DNA from: Ramicandelaber brevisporus
Lineage: Eukaryota > Kickxellomycota > Ramicandelaberales > Ramicandelaberaceae
DNA length: 32,532 nt
Assembly: GCA_025201865.1 (NCBI GenBank)
Contig: MU602926.1
Coordinates: forward strand, 1 to 32,532
Reading direction: 5' to 3'
In this document: positions 1-8,106 of the stretch, in pieces
Layout: each line of letters opens with the position of its first letter
Position numbering within the stretch: position 1 is the first letter of the stretch
The notes under the pieces: generated by a model
Seen by the model: the letters and a program-made list of their open reading frames with translations, nothing else
Told to the model about the DNA's origin: nothing
The model's database searches: none
Position numbers and translations under genes: made by a program

Positions 1-411
1 CTGAGAGCCGGAGAACTCGTCAATCGGGTGGGTCTCGACGCCAGATGGGGTGAACTTGATGGACAGACCCAGGAAGGCGTCGTGCTTCTCGGCAGTAGCG
101 CCGGTCTGTGGCTGGAACCAGTGGGTGAAGTGGGTGGCACCCTTGGACATGGCCCAGACGCGGACGGCGTGGGCAATGGCATCGGCGGTTGGGCGGTCCA
201 GGCTCTGGCGGCCGCGGCGCTGCTTCAGGAAGCTGGCGTACACTGGCTTGGGCAGGGCCTTGGCGAGCTCCTTGAAACCAAAGACGTTCTCGCCAAAGAC
301 TTCAGACGGGAACTTGGGCTTGCCGGATGGCTCGCGAGGATACTCGACGACGCGTGGTGCGCGCGAGATGGCGGTTAGGACAGCTGACTGACGGTTGCCG
401 GTGGAGGCCAT
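1..411 (-). CDS. Type III glutamine synthetase, N-terminal part (runs off the left edge)
   Basis: The minus-strand frame from the ATG at 411-409 stays open to base 1 (137 codons, no stop), so the gene continues left of the window. The translation begins MASTGNRQSAVLTAISRAPR, then has SEVFGENVFGFKEL, a Leu-Pro-Lys-Pro segment, and near residues 85-120 the block WAMSKGATHFTHWFQPQTGA followed by TAEKHDAFL. That block is the hallmark of the GSIII (GlnN-type) family; it is unlike the N-terminus of the usual fungal GSII. Family role: ATP-dependent condensation of ammonia with glutamate, normally as a large cytosolic oligomer. The catalytic domain lies outside the window, so activity cannot be judged. 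A TATA-like element lies about 125 bases upstream. GSIII is common in bacteria and patchy in microbial eukaryotes. Confidence 0.92.
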   Translation of the reverse strand, partial: MASTGNRQSAVLTAISRAPRVVEYPREPSGKPKFPSEVFGENVFGFKELAKALPKPVYASFLKQRRGRQSLDRPTADAIAHAVRVWAMSKGATHFTHWFQPQTGATAEKHDAFLGLSIKFTPSGVETHPIDEFSGSQ

Positions 412-1192
412 TGTATCGAGTTTGAAGGTTTGAGGGTTTGGGAGTTGTTGTTGCTGTTGCTGGTGTTGCAAAGTTGCTGTTGCTGATTGTGATAGTTGTT
501 GGGTGACTGTAGATCCAGCGAGAAAAGCTGCGAAAAAAATATAATCTGAGCAAATTCGAGTATCGACGACAGGAGTGTGACTCGAATGAGACGCTGAGTG
601 TTTAGTTTGAGTGGTGCAGCTCAAGAGTGGGAAGAAGGTCGGTGTAAGTGGAAAGGAGTGTGCTTGTGTGTGATGCAACAAGGAGAGGCAGGTGTAGCGG
701 CGCCGCCGCCATCCGCACAGCCGCGAGCCTATTAATACCGGCAAGCCGGCTGGCCCGCAAGGCGCAGGCAGGGACGGCGACATAGGAACAAGTCATGAAG
801 ATTTCAGAAACCCCCTCGGATGCCGCCGGGATTTCAACGTCTTCACGGTTTTCTCCACCGCCAGAACACTCACATCACACACACGCACACACATGCCGCT
901 GTCATTTGATCGATCAGCAGGTCGATATCCATATCAGCAGTAACATCAACATCGACATCGACATCGACAGCAACAACAACAACAGCGCCGAAGCATTTGA
1001 ACATACTACAGAGTGTTAAAAAAAAAAGTGAGGAAGGCTATTTTACAGGTATTGTAACAATGTGTGACGGTTGTCTGAGACACCGATAATGATAGAGATA
1101 GAACCAGCTCCCCTATCACCGAGCAACCGTGCGTGTCTGTGTGTGTGTCTGTGTGCACGCGCGCATGAAAAACAAAGGTTGGAATCGCTTGT
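412..1192. other. Intergenic: GSIII upstream region and kinase 3' flank
   Basis: No convincing gene is seen. Short open frames on both strands have low-complexity or improbable translations. The stretch contains a GC-rich block near 695-780 with the inverted repeat CCGGC-AA-GCCGG, a run of ACATCG repeats followed by AAC repeats near 945-985, and a GT/CA-rich patch near 1135-1160. It should hold the GSIII promoter and 5' leader (left part) and the 3' UTR of the kinase (right part). Confidence 0.6.
537..543 (-). promoter_or_regulatory. TATA-like element upstream of glutamine synthetase
   Basis: On the minus strand the sequence reads TATATTT inside an AT-rich patch, about 126 bases before the GSIII ATG. 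The leader between it and the ATG is CAA/CAG-rich and poor in G, as in many fungal 5' leaders. Assigned by position and sequence only. Confidence 0.35.
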
Positions 1193-2374
1193 TCACTGAA
1201 TGATCTTGGCCAGCCGAAGATAGTGCTGCATCCACTGTGTGGCGACAATGTCCTCGATAAGGGGACGATCACATGGATCTGGAGAGAGCATGCGCACAAT
1301 GAGATCAACAGCGCCTGGCTCGGCAGCATACTTTGGGTCTGGGTTGGTGGCGCTGGCAAAGTTGAGCCAGTACCGCACGACATGCAGCGGGTTGCGCAGG
1401 AACAAGAAGAAGCTGCGGTCGGTGGGCTTGGCGGACTCCCACGGGAAGAAGGAGCTCGTCATGGCCAGGTACACAATGGCCAGCGACCAGATGTCGGCCT
1501 TCCTTGCGTCGTAGCCGGGACCACCGCGAGAGCCGTTCAGATACACTTCCGGTGCAATGTATGGGTCCGACCCGCAGACTCCATGGGACATCTCGCCTGG
1601 AACGGTAAACTTGACCGCGCAGCCAAAGTCAATCAGCACCGAGCGATCCGCGCTGCCATCGGCGGCCGCACCACGATCGACCAGAGTGTTGTCGAGCTTG
1701 ATGTCGCGGTGGGCAACATGCATGTCAACGTGCAAGTGGTGCACAGCAGCAACCAGCTGCGCAAAAATACGGCCGGCCACTGCTGGCGGCATCTTGCCAC
1801 CCGGATGCTGCTGGATGGCAGCAAACAGATCGCTTGAGTGGGCCTCCATGATGCTGTAGAATGACCCGTCGTCTTCGGCCACATAGGCCAAAGTACGCAC
1901 AATGTGTCGATGGCGGATTGGCAGCGTGATTGAAGCCTCATTGACCAGATGCTGAACTCGACGAGTGTACGACATGTGCGAGGGGTACTGATACTTTTTG
2001 ATGGCCAATGCGGCGCCAGACCATGGGTGCTGGTAGAGCGCCACGCTACCGGAATTGCCGCTGCCGAGGTGTTTCACGGCTGGACCGAAGGAACCGGAAA
2101 TGTAGCCAGCCGGTCGTGAGTGGATTACTGTGTCTTTGGAGTTGTTGCTGTTGGTGGTGGTGGTGGTGTTGTTGCTGCTGTTACTGCTGCTGCTGTTGTT
2201 GGTGTTGTTACTGCTGCTGCTGTTGTCTACCCCAGGTGAAACATTTTGGCAAGGAGGTGAAAACGGAGATCCCTTTTCGATGGCTGTTGCAGAATCGGTG
2301 GAGCCTGCTGGAGCCAATAGCCGTGGAAGGCGTGGCAGGTGCACCGGAATAGCGCTACAAACTGCAGTAATCAT
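1193..2374 (-). CDS. HAL/NPR1-type serine/threonine protein kinase (393 aa)
   Basis: A complete kinase domain lies after a Ser/Asn/Thr low-complexity stretch (residues 51-79). Visible landmarks are the glycine loop GSGNSGS (about 104-110), the Lys of LAIKK (126), the helix-C Glu in NEASITL (146), HRD at 222-224 in VAHRDIKLDN, DFG at 249-251 and APE at 274-276. The activation segment CGSDPYIAPEV, followed by DIWSLAIVYLAM and FFPWESA, is typical of the fungal HAL4/HAL5/NPR1 kinases, which control plasma-membrane transporters and permeases. All catalytic residues are present, so it should be active. It ends shortly after the domain and lacks the long N-terminal regulatory region of classical family members. 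The start is the first ATG of the open frame; upstream is low-complexity. It lies next to a second kinase of the same family on the same strand. Its substrate is unknown. Confidence 0.9.
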   Translation of the reverse strand: MITAVCSAIPVHLPRLPRLLAPAGSTDSATAIEKGSPFSPPCQNVSPGVDNSSSSNNTNNSSSSNSSNNTTTTTNSNNSKDTVIHSRPAGYISGSFGPAVKHLGSGNSGSVALYQHPWSGAALAIKKYQYPSHMSYTRRVQHLVNEASITLPIRHRHIVRTLAYVAEDDGSFYSIMEAHSSDLFAAIQQHPGGKMPPAVAGRIFAQLVAAVHHLHVDMHVAHRDIKLDNTLVDRGAAADGSADRSVLIDFGCAVKFTVPGEMSHGVCGSDPYIAPEVYLNGSRGGPGYDARKADIWSLAIVYLAMTSSFFPWESAKPTDRSFFLFLRNPLHVVRYWLNFASATNPDPKYAAEPGAVDLIVRMLSPDPCDRPLIEDIVATQWMQHYLRLAKIIQ

Positions 2375-2818
2375 TTGAGAAGAAGATGTGTGTGAGAGTG
2401 CGTGAGTGCGCGCAGATGAGAGAGCGATGTGTGTACTTTTGCGAAAGCAAAGGCGAGTGCGTGTGCCGAAGATGTGGCAAGAGCTGTTTATTATGTACGT
2501 TTCTGGCTGTGTGGTGTGTGTGGAGGCGGAGATGGGTCTTTTGGTACCCGAGAGAAAGTATCAGAGAGTTTGTGGAAAAGAAGGAGAAAGACAAACACAT
2601 ACACAGAAGAAAGCCGGATATGTGGCGCCACACTTGATTTATTTTGAACCAATAATCGACAGTCCACTAATGACAACAAGTCGCCTCCACTAAAATTGCG
2701 GATTAGACCTTCAGGGCACTGGCTCTAGCTGACAGCGTAGTAGGTCCACCCTTGACTAACCTCCGTCCGCTAATAGCGGTCTTCATGCGAAAGTCTCGGT
2801 CAAAGTCTCAGTGAGGCG

Positions 2819-2968
2819 GTGAGGCAGTGAGTGGTGAGCAGGCTGTAATTAAAACCGTAGGCGGTTTGAAAGCAATTTACTTGTTTTTTTTTGTGAGGCA
2901 GTGAGTGGTGAGCAGGCTGTAATTAAAACCGTAGGCGGTTTGAAAGCAATTTACTTGTTTTTTTTTTT
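2819..2968. repeat. Perfect 74-bp tandem duplication, each copy ending in a T-run
   Basis: Copy 1 spans 2819-2892 and copy 2 spans 2893-2968. They are identical except for T-run length (9 versus 11 T). Each copy starts GTGAGGCAGTGAGTGG, contains the hairpin AAACCG-TAGG-CGGTTT, and ends in TTACTTG plus the T-run. T-runs of this length can terminate RNA polymerase III, and GGTTTGAAAGC loosely resembles a B box, but no tRNA fold is evident. After copy 2 the T-run is followed by AG, so a splice-acceptor reading is also possible. Function unknown. Confidence 0.9.
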
Positions 2969-3155
2969 AGATTCGGTGGCAGGTTTCAGCCAGTCATCTG
3001 CCAGTCCACCTCTTCAGTCTGCCTTTCACTCGCATGGATATCCAGTGACGAATGTAATAAATCTGCGGCATCCGCATCCGCATTCGCATTCATAGTGGTG
3101 GAACACTTCCGTGCCACACGAGAGAGAGACTGGATGATATGGTGGCACACTTTAA

Positions 3156-3204
3156 AGAGCTGCTCGTACAAAAAGAAAAAGAAAGTGAGAAAAAGAGCAG
3201 CTCT
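3156..3204. repeat. Inverted repeat: perfect 10-bp stem with 29-nt purine-rich loop
   Basis: AGAGCTGCTC (3156-3165) pairs perfectly with GAGCAGCTCT (3195-3204). The loop is almost entirely A and G on the plus strand, so it is a T/C-rich loop in the minus-strand transcript. It lies about 290 bases past the stop of the 3490-5247 kinase, so it may form in that 3' UTR or mark its 3' end. Confidence 0.75.
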
Positions 3205-3381
3205 CGTGTACTTCCTTTTTCCATGCCGTATTGTAGGGTCGATCTCCTCCTAAGCACACTTCAATGTTTGATTACGGTTAGCAAAAGCGAAAGAAGTTAA
3301 AAGTTCAAAAAAGGTCAATCAGTTTACAAAGCAAGAGTGTGAATAGTGGCAAAGAAAAGAATGAAAAGAAGAGTAGGCGCG

Positions 3382-3427
<46 letters not shown>
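3382..3427. repeat. GTT/AAC trinucleotide microsatellite
   Basis: About fifteen uninterrupted GTT units. It lies 60-110 bases beyond the stop of the minus-strand kinase, so it would be read as AAC/CAA repeats in its 3' UTR. Confidence 0.95.
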
Positions 3428-3489
3428 ATTCTTTTTTTGAGTCCTTTGTGGCTCGTCTGTCGCGAGGTTTGTCGTGAAGTAAATTCTAA

Positions 3490-4657
3490 TTAAGCCTGTT
3501 TGCGGCTCGTCGCCGCCCGCTTATTCAATGTGGTGTTGCGGATGTTCTCCATGAAGGGATCGGCATACACCTGCTCGATGGTCGGTCTCTTGGTGGGCTC
3601 CAAGTCCAGCATGCGCTTGATCAAAGAGCTATCCAGGACGTGGCCCTTGTATGGTGGCAGCCAGTGCTCAAAGATGCTGGGGCCAACGCTGAGGTATGCA
3701 CGGAAATTGGCATCGGAGCTCCTTGCCTTCTCCCATGGGAAGTGGCCGGAAACCAGCGAGATGTAGACAATGGCAAGTGCCCACACGTCCAGCGAGTACG
3801 GGTCGTAGGGGATGCGGTTGTTGGCCATAACCTCGGGTGTCAGGTATGGGTCGGAGCCACACGGACCAGTGGTGGTTGGCGCGCTACCCATTATCCTGGC
3901 AGCGCCGAAATCGACAATCTTGACATGGCCCTCGCGGGTGATGCAGATGTTGTCCAGCTTGAGGTCGCGGTGCACCATGCGGCATGTCTTATGCAGGTAG
4001 TGGACACCCAGAACAGTCTGGTGGAAGATCGACTCGATGAGAGCTGGATACAGCAGCTTGCCGTTGACCAGGTCAAACAAATCAAACTCGCAGTACTCCA
4101 TCACGCAGTAGAAGGTGCCAGCGCGGCCGGTCTCGTCCCACTCCAGCACGTATTCGTACGTCTTGATGATGTTCGGGTGGTTCAGATTGAGTGTGATGCT
4201 GGCCTCGCGGTTGATGACATCTAGCTGGCGCTCGAAGTTGATGCTCTCCGGGAAGGTGAACGTCTTGACAGCGACGGGCTTCTGCTGCTTGGCACCGGTG
4301 GACCAATCAATGAAGATAGCATTGTGGAGACACACTGCACCGCCAGTGCCAGCACCGAGCTGCTTGATAGACTCGCCGTACATAGTGCGGATATACTTTC
4401 CAGAGAATGTCTTGATGTTTTGGATGCGCTGGCGCTCGATGAACGGTGCCGATGGTGACGGCGATGGCGGTGGTGGCTGGGGAATGGCCTTGGCTGGTGC
4501 AGCGGCCTGTGCAGTAGCCTGTGCACGCTGGGCAGCAAGCTGGTGTGCCTGCTCTTGTTCACCAAGTAACTTTTGGAGATGCTGGATCTGCTGCAGTATC
4601 TGCATATTCACTTGATTTTGCTGCTGTCTGCTTGATGACAGTCTACGAGTCTGCTTG

Positions 4658-4699
<42 letters not shown>

Positions 4700-5247
4700 T
4701 GTTGCTGCTGCTGTTGCTGTTGCTGCTGCTGTTGCTGTTGCAGCTGTTGTTGCAGCACATGCTGCTGCTGAGCCTTTGTGCTTGTTGGGAAAGCAGGTGC
4801 AGTTGCTAGTGGAGATACTGGCTGAGCATCACCTTCTGGAATCTGAGTGAATCGCACCGGACTGTTGATGACAACCGGGCTCAATGGGCCGCCAGCACCA
4901 GCGAGTGTGTTCAGCTTGCCAGTGGCTACCTTGAGGTTGGATGGCTGGCGTGCCTTTGGACTAAGGCGAAGCTTCTTTGGCGGCTGCTGCTGTGGCTGCT
5001 GCTGCTGGTGATGCTTAGTGGTGTTCGTGTCTTCATACTCAAAGTCACTGTCGTAGTCGCTGCTGGTAGTTGTCTTGTCGGGGACATTGTGTCCACCAGG
5101 ATGATTGCCTGCATACATTGTCTGCTGCTGCTGTTGCTGCTGCTGTTGCTTTGCATAGTGGGCAAAGTAGCCTTCCGGTGGCCATTGGAAGCGCGAAGCA
5201 GTGGTCGGTGTGGTTGGCTTATAGAAAGATGTCGCGGATGATGCCAT
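3490..5247 (-). CDS. HAL/NPR1-type serine/threonine protein kinase with long polyglutamine N-terminus (585 aa)
   Basis: The kinase domain occupies about residues 293-566. It shows GAGTGGA (298-304), the Lys of PVAVK (328), the Glu of NREASITL (348), HRD 426-428 in MVHRDLKLDN, DFG 446-448, and CGSDPYLTPEV with TPE in place of APE (470-472; the structural Glu is kept). DVWALAIVYISL and HFPWEKA match the neighbouring kinase and the fungal HAL4/HAL5/NPR1 group, which modulate nutrient and ion transporters. The N-terminal 290 residues look disordered: a Q8-9 tract near 34-42, an acidic DYDSDFEYED patch (64-73), a pure Q27 tract (170-196), a Q/L-rich possible coiled coil (207-245), and a Pro/Ser stretch (257-266). 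The start is the first ATG; a TATA-like/CCAAT pair lies about 140 bases upstream. Its target is unknown. Confidence 0.92.
4660..4740 (-). repeat. CAG/CAA repeat encoding a 27-glutamine tract
   Basis: Twenty-seven consecutive Gln codons on the minus strand. The half toward the N-terminus mixes CAA with CAG, and the 3' part is a pure CAG run of about twelve. Pure CAG runs are prone to length change, so length may vary between strains. Confidence 0.95.
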
Positions 5248-5382
5248 TGGGATGAGTGTTGTTGGTGAGTGTGATTGGTAAGTGTGGTTGGTAAGTGTGA
5301 GCGTGGTTGAGGATGATGTGGTGGTTGTTGTGATTGAGGATATCCAGTGTAAGAAGAGGCGACGTTGATTGCTGGCTTCGTA

Positions 5383-5398
5383 CTTATAGTAAAATTGG
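5383..5398 (-). promoter_or_regulatory. CCAAT plus TATAAG core-promoter-like elements for the 585-aa kinase
   Basis: On the minus strand CCAAT is followed six bases later by a TATAAG hexamer, 136-151 bases before the kinase ATG. The leader in between is C/A-rich with repeated CACACTTACC words. The distance resembles that of the TATA-like element before the GSIII gene. Assignment by sequence only. Confidence 0.35.
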
Positions 5399-6853
5399 CT
5401 AAGGGCGATATGGAGAGTGGTTCACAAAAATAGAACGCGAGGTATTGTGGTCCTTATGAACGGCGAGGCAAGTGCGGGAGGTATTGGTAGTTGAAGAGAG
5501 TAGGTTAGGGGATCAGAAGAGCCAAGGTTTGTAGCGCTGCACAGAGACACTGATGGAGAGAAAAGCTTAGTGATGACGTGAAGGATATTGGTGCAATCGG
5601 GAGGAATCAGTGCACGAAATTTAAGGGAAAAGATGTACAAGAAGGCAATTTCGACAAGAAAAAAAGAGAGAGAGAGCCTATGTGTGTCTCTTTCTTTTCT
5701 TCTTTTTGAAAGAGAAAGTGAGGAACAATGTAGTCTTATTGGCAAAAAGAAACAGTCGATATCGGGAGTGACGATGACGATTCTTTCAAAAACACAAAAA
5801 AAACCTTGGTGCTTTGATGATGGTCACAGACCGCGGTGGCAGACAAGCAGAAAGACACCAAAGAAGAGAAAAAATGTAAAAAAAAAAGAAAGTAGTGACG
5901 CTGTCGGTCCACTTGACAAAGAGAGTCAAAATGTTGTAATCTCCGAAAAAGAATGCCGCAGTGTGTGTGTGTGTGTGCGTGCAGAAAGAAGCTTTTTGTT
6001 CTAAAAAGTGTGACGTGATGTCGTGGACGAGCCTTGTGTACAAAAAGGAATGTGTGCTTTTACAGTTGGCGTGCGACTGGTGTACGCAAGTAAAGGGTAG
6101 CGATTTCTCTTCAAGAGAAAGAAGGAAAGAAGCAGGCAAAGGCAGTGACGATGATTGTGGCTGTTGTAGTGGCTATTGTTCACGAAAAGTATTGTGTGGG
6201 GAATGAGGAGGTGCAAGCAAGGTTGGTGGGATTGCCTTTATGTACTCACATCGCGAGGAAAGTACACCTTTTGTTTTTATTGCAGTGCATCAGTACACGC
6301 GCCAATGTATGCATTATTGTTGCAGTGTTGTTGTTGTTGTTATTGTTATTTTTTTTAAAAATACCATTCGTCGTAATCGCTTCATTGCATGCGAGAGAAT
6401 AATGATGCTCACGTGCAGAATAGTTGAAGTGCAAAGAGTGAGATTCGTGATACGAACAACAAAAAAGCGACGCAAATACGCACGAACTTCATTGTTTACA
6501 CTGCACTCGTGGATCCCAGTGGTGTTAAAAATACACCCTCTTCTTAATTATTGCGGAATAGTGAGTGAATGCGCGTTTGTGCGTTTGTATGTTTGTGTGT
6601 GCGCGTGAGCACGAGAGCTTCGCAATTCCCATCCATACGGAGGAAATCATGTTTTATTTTAGGCGTGCGAATCCGACAAGCGCGAGAGCAAAAAAAAAGA
6701 CAAAGAACAACAATAATGAGAACAAAAACAACCTTAATTTGATTACTTAATTAATTATGTGATCGATTGTTTCAAATGGACATTTTGTTTAAAACGAACA
6801 GACCCAAGCTGCGGAGACACGAAGTGGAGTGATGACAAACGCCCCCGAACCAT

Positions 6854-6870
6854 AAAAATTCCGAATTTTT
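6854..6870. promoter_or_regulatory. Perfect palindrome upstream of the GNAT gene
   Basis: AAAAATT-CCG-AATTTTT is a 7+3+7 inverted repeat centred about 95 bases before the ATG at 6957. It is followed by a pyrimidine-rich leader with repeated CACCTCCAC words. It could be a dimeric transcription-factor site; no factor is assigned. Confidence 0.35.
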
Positions 6871-6956
6871 GGTCTCCGGTACGCCTTAGCTTTCACCTCC
6901 ACGCTCACCTCCACTTTCGCCTCCGCACTCTCTCACAGTAGCAAACCACAAGTATA

Positions 6957-8012
6957 ATGTCCAAGAAAGTTGTTCACTGCTACGAACGCTTTGAAGACGG
7001 CGACGCGTTGCTACGCCTGCTTGTTGAACTGAATCAGCCGCGTCTCAGCCAGTTCATCGGGCAGCTTGCCGATGATCGCCTATTATTTGGGCTTGCTGCA
7101 GACGCGGATTCTGGTGCACCAGCCGCCGTGGCAGCCGCAGAGGCTGTTCGACAAGGTGGGCTTCGGTCATATATCTTTGTGACACGCCGACCTGGAATCG
7201 ATGCGGCATTCAGCGACTCTGCGCTCTTCGGGCCATTGGACTTTGTTGTGTACGTTGGCTTGGCTGGCGACGGATTCTGCCAGCTCAGAATCGCAAGCCC
7301 ATGGGATTTGAATACAATCAACAATGACAATCAAGAAGATGTGAGCCAGGCGAGATACATTCTCCAGCTTGTGTTTGATGCGGTGCTTGATGCTGTTGGT
7401 GTTGTTGAGCCATTTGTGATGGGTGTGCATTCAAACATTGCCGAAATGCTGCACTCCCACGCAGTTTGCACAAACGACTCGCCGGCCGTCCTTTATGGGC
7501 TGGATGCCTCCGCCTTGTCACGTGTCCGTGACGAGCTGTACCCGCAGCTTGCTGAGAAGCAACACGAAGGACTGGAGCTTGCTCGTCTCGAGGCGACTCC
7601 CGATATCGTCAAACTGGTCTTGTCGTTCACAGATATCCCGTACGCGCCACAGTACATTGCTGCCTGTCTGCGCAACTCGGTATGCTTCCGTGACACTCAG
7701 ACAAAGACACCAGTCGCGTGGGGACTGCTACACTCGGACATGTCGATTGGCCTAGTGACGACTGTCGAGGAGCATCGCCGCAAAGGTCTCGCCCTTCGCA
7801 TAGTGGCCGAGCTCGTGTTGAACGTACTTCCTGAGTATCGCAAGGTTGCACTTGGATCAGCTGGCTGCAATACCGACGAGGGAGCGGTGGACACACGAGC
7901 ATTCTGCCTCATTCGAGAGAGCAACACGGCGTCCATCAACCTGTTCAACAACATTTTCGGCTTCACGCGCATTGGTCCGGTACATTACTTTGACGCGCTC
8001 CGCAAACAGTAG
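6957..8012 (+). CDS. GNAT-fold acyltransferase, GLYAT/FR47-like (351 aa)
   Basis: The C-terminal third (about residues 205-346) is a GNAT fold. PVAWGLL (from 252) and SIGLVTT form the central strands. EEHRRKGLALRIV (271-283) is the acyl-CoA pyrophosphate-binding motif A (R-R-x-G-x-A type), and SNTASINLFNNIFGFTRIG is the terminal motif B region with the usual Asn-x-Ala-x-x-x-hydrophobic-aromatic pattern. The N-terminal half resembles the extra domain of glycine N-acyltransferase-like proteins. Such enzymes move an acyl group from acyl-CoA to an amine; the acceptor here cannot be told. There is no signal peptide or C-terminal peroxisomal signal (it ends RKQ). The start is the first ATG after a pyrimidine-rich leader. 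The stop lies 94 bases before the next gene, a peroxisomal acyl-CoA enzyme on the same strand. Confidence 0.75.
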   Translation: MSKKVVHCYERFEDGDALLRLLVELNQPRLSQFIGQLADDRLLFGLAADADSGAPAAVAAAEAVRQGGLRSYIFVTRRPGIDAAFSDSALFGPLDFVVYVGLAGDGFCQLRIASPWDLNTINNDNQEDVSQARYILQLVFDAVLDAVGVVEPFVMGVHSNIAEMLHSHAVCTNDSPAVLYGLDASALSRVRDELYPQLAEKQHEGLELARLEATPDIVKLVLSFTDIPYAPQYIAACLRNSVCFRDTQTKTPVAWGLLHSDMSIGLVTTVEEHRRKGLALRIVAELVLNVLPEYRKVALGSAGCNTDEGAVDTRAFCLIRESNTASINLFNNIFGFTRIGPVHYFDALRKQ

Positions 8013-8026
8013 AAAAAAAACCTCAA

Positions 8027-8032
<6 letters not shown>

Positions 8033-8057
<25 letters not shown>
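8033..8057. repeat. TC dinucleotide microsatellite in a short intergenic gap
   Basis: An uninterrupted TC run of about twelve units, lying between the GNAT stop and the start of the enoyl-CoA isomerase gene. It probably forms part of the pyrimidine-rich leader of the downstream gene. Confidence 0.95.
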
Positions 8058-8106
8058 ATCTCACTTCTGCTTTTTGTTTGCTCATCTCGCTCTCAGCTTA
8101 AAGCCC

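Larger units (their letters stand above)
2375..3489. other. Intergenic between the two kinases
   Basis: No protein gene is supported. From the right it should contain the 3' UTR of the 3490-5247 kinase, and from the left the promoter of the 1193-2374 kinase. Notable structure includes a small hairpin CCGCT-AAT-AGCGG near 2769, a perfect 74-bp tandem duplication ending in T-runs, a 10-bp-stem hairpin with a purine loop, and a long GTT microsatellite. Repeated GTGAGGC-like words precede the duplication. Confidence 0.6.
5248..6956. other. Long divergent intergenic region without a recognisable gene
   Basis: 1.7 kb between a minus-strand kinase and a plus-strand acyltransferase gene. The open frames here (the longest is about 138 codons at 5588-6004) are Lys/Arg/Ser/Cys-rich translations of purine-rich or GT-rich repeats and resemble no family. 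I see AG/CT-rich purine strand bias, a GT run near 5960-5980, the near-palindrome TTTCTCTT-C-AAGAGAAA at 6104-6120, a TTG run near 6325-6350, and poly-A stretches. No tRNA or rRNA signature was found. It should hold two promoters. Confidence 0.55.

Noticed and set aside
602-796. Small minus-strand open frame upstream of glutamine synthetase.
   Set aside because: Its composition follows the GC-rich block, no domain is visible, and nothing supports translation; at most it could be an upstream ORF in the leader.
2819-2968. The 74-bp units as tRNA genes.
   Set aside because: No cloverleaf forms: there is no acceptor stem pairing and no proper T-loop, and the A-box match is poor.
1-5247. Glutamine synthetase plus two NPR1-like kinases as a nitrogen-control gene cluster.
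   Set aside because: Proximity alone is weak evidence in a eukaryote, and the HAL/NPR1 group also regulates ion transporters; kept only as a question in the kinase finding.
5588-6004. 138-codon plus-strand open frame in the long intergenic region.
   Set aside because: Lys/Ser/Arg-rich translation of purine-rich and GT-repeat DNA, with no recognisable domain and several competing frames of similar quality.
7846-8106. Upstream extension of the enoyl-CoA isomerase frame to an ATG at 7846.
   Set aside because: It overlaps the coding region of the acyltransferase, reads through the TC repeat as Ser-Leu repeats, and adds nothing found in the crotonase family. ATG 8107 fits the domain.
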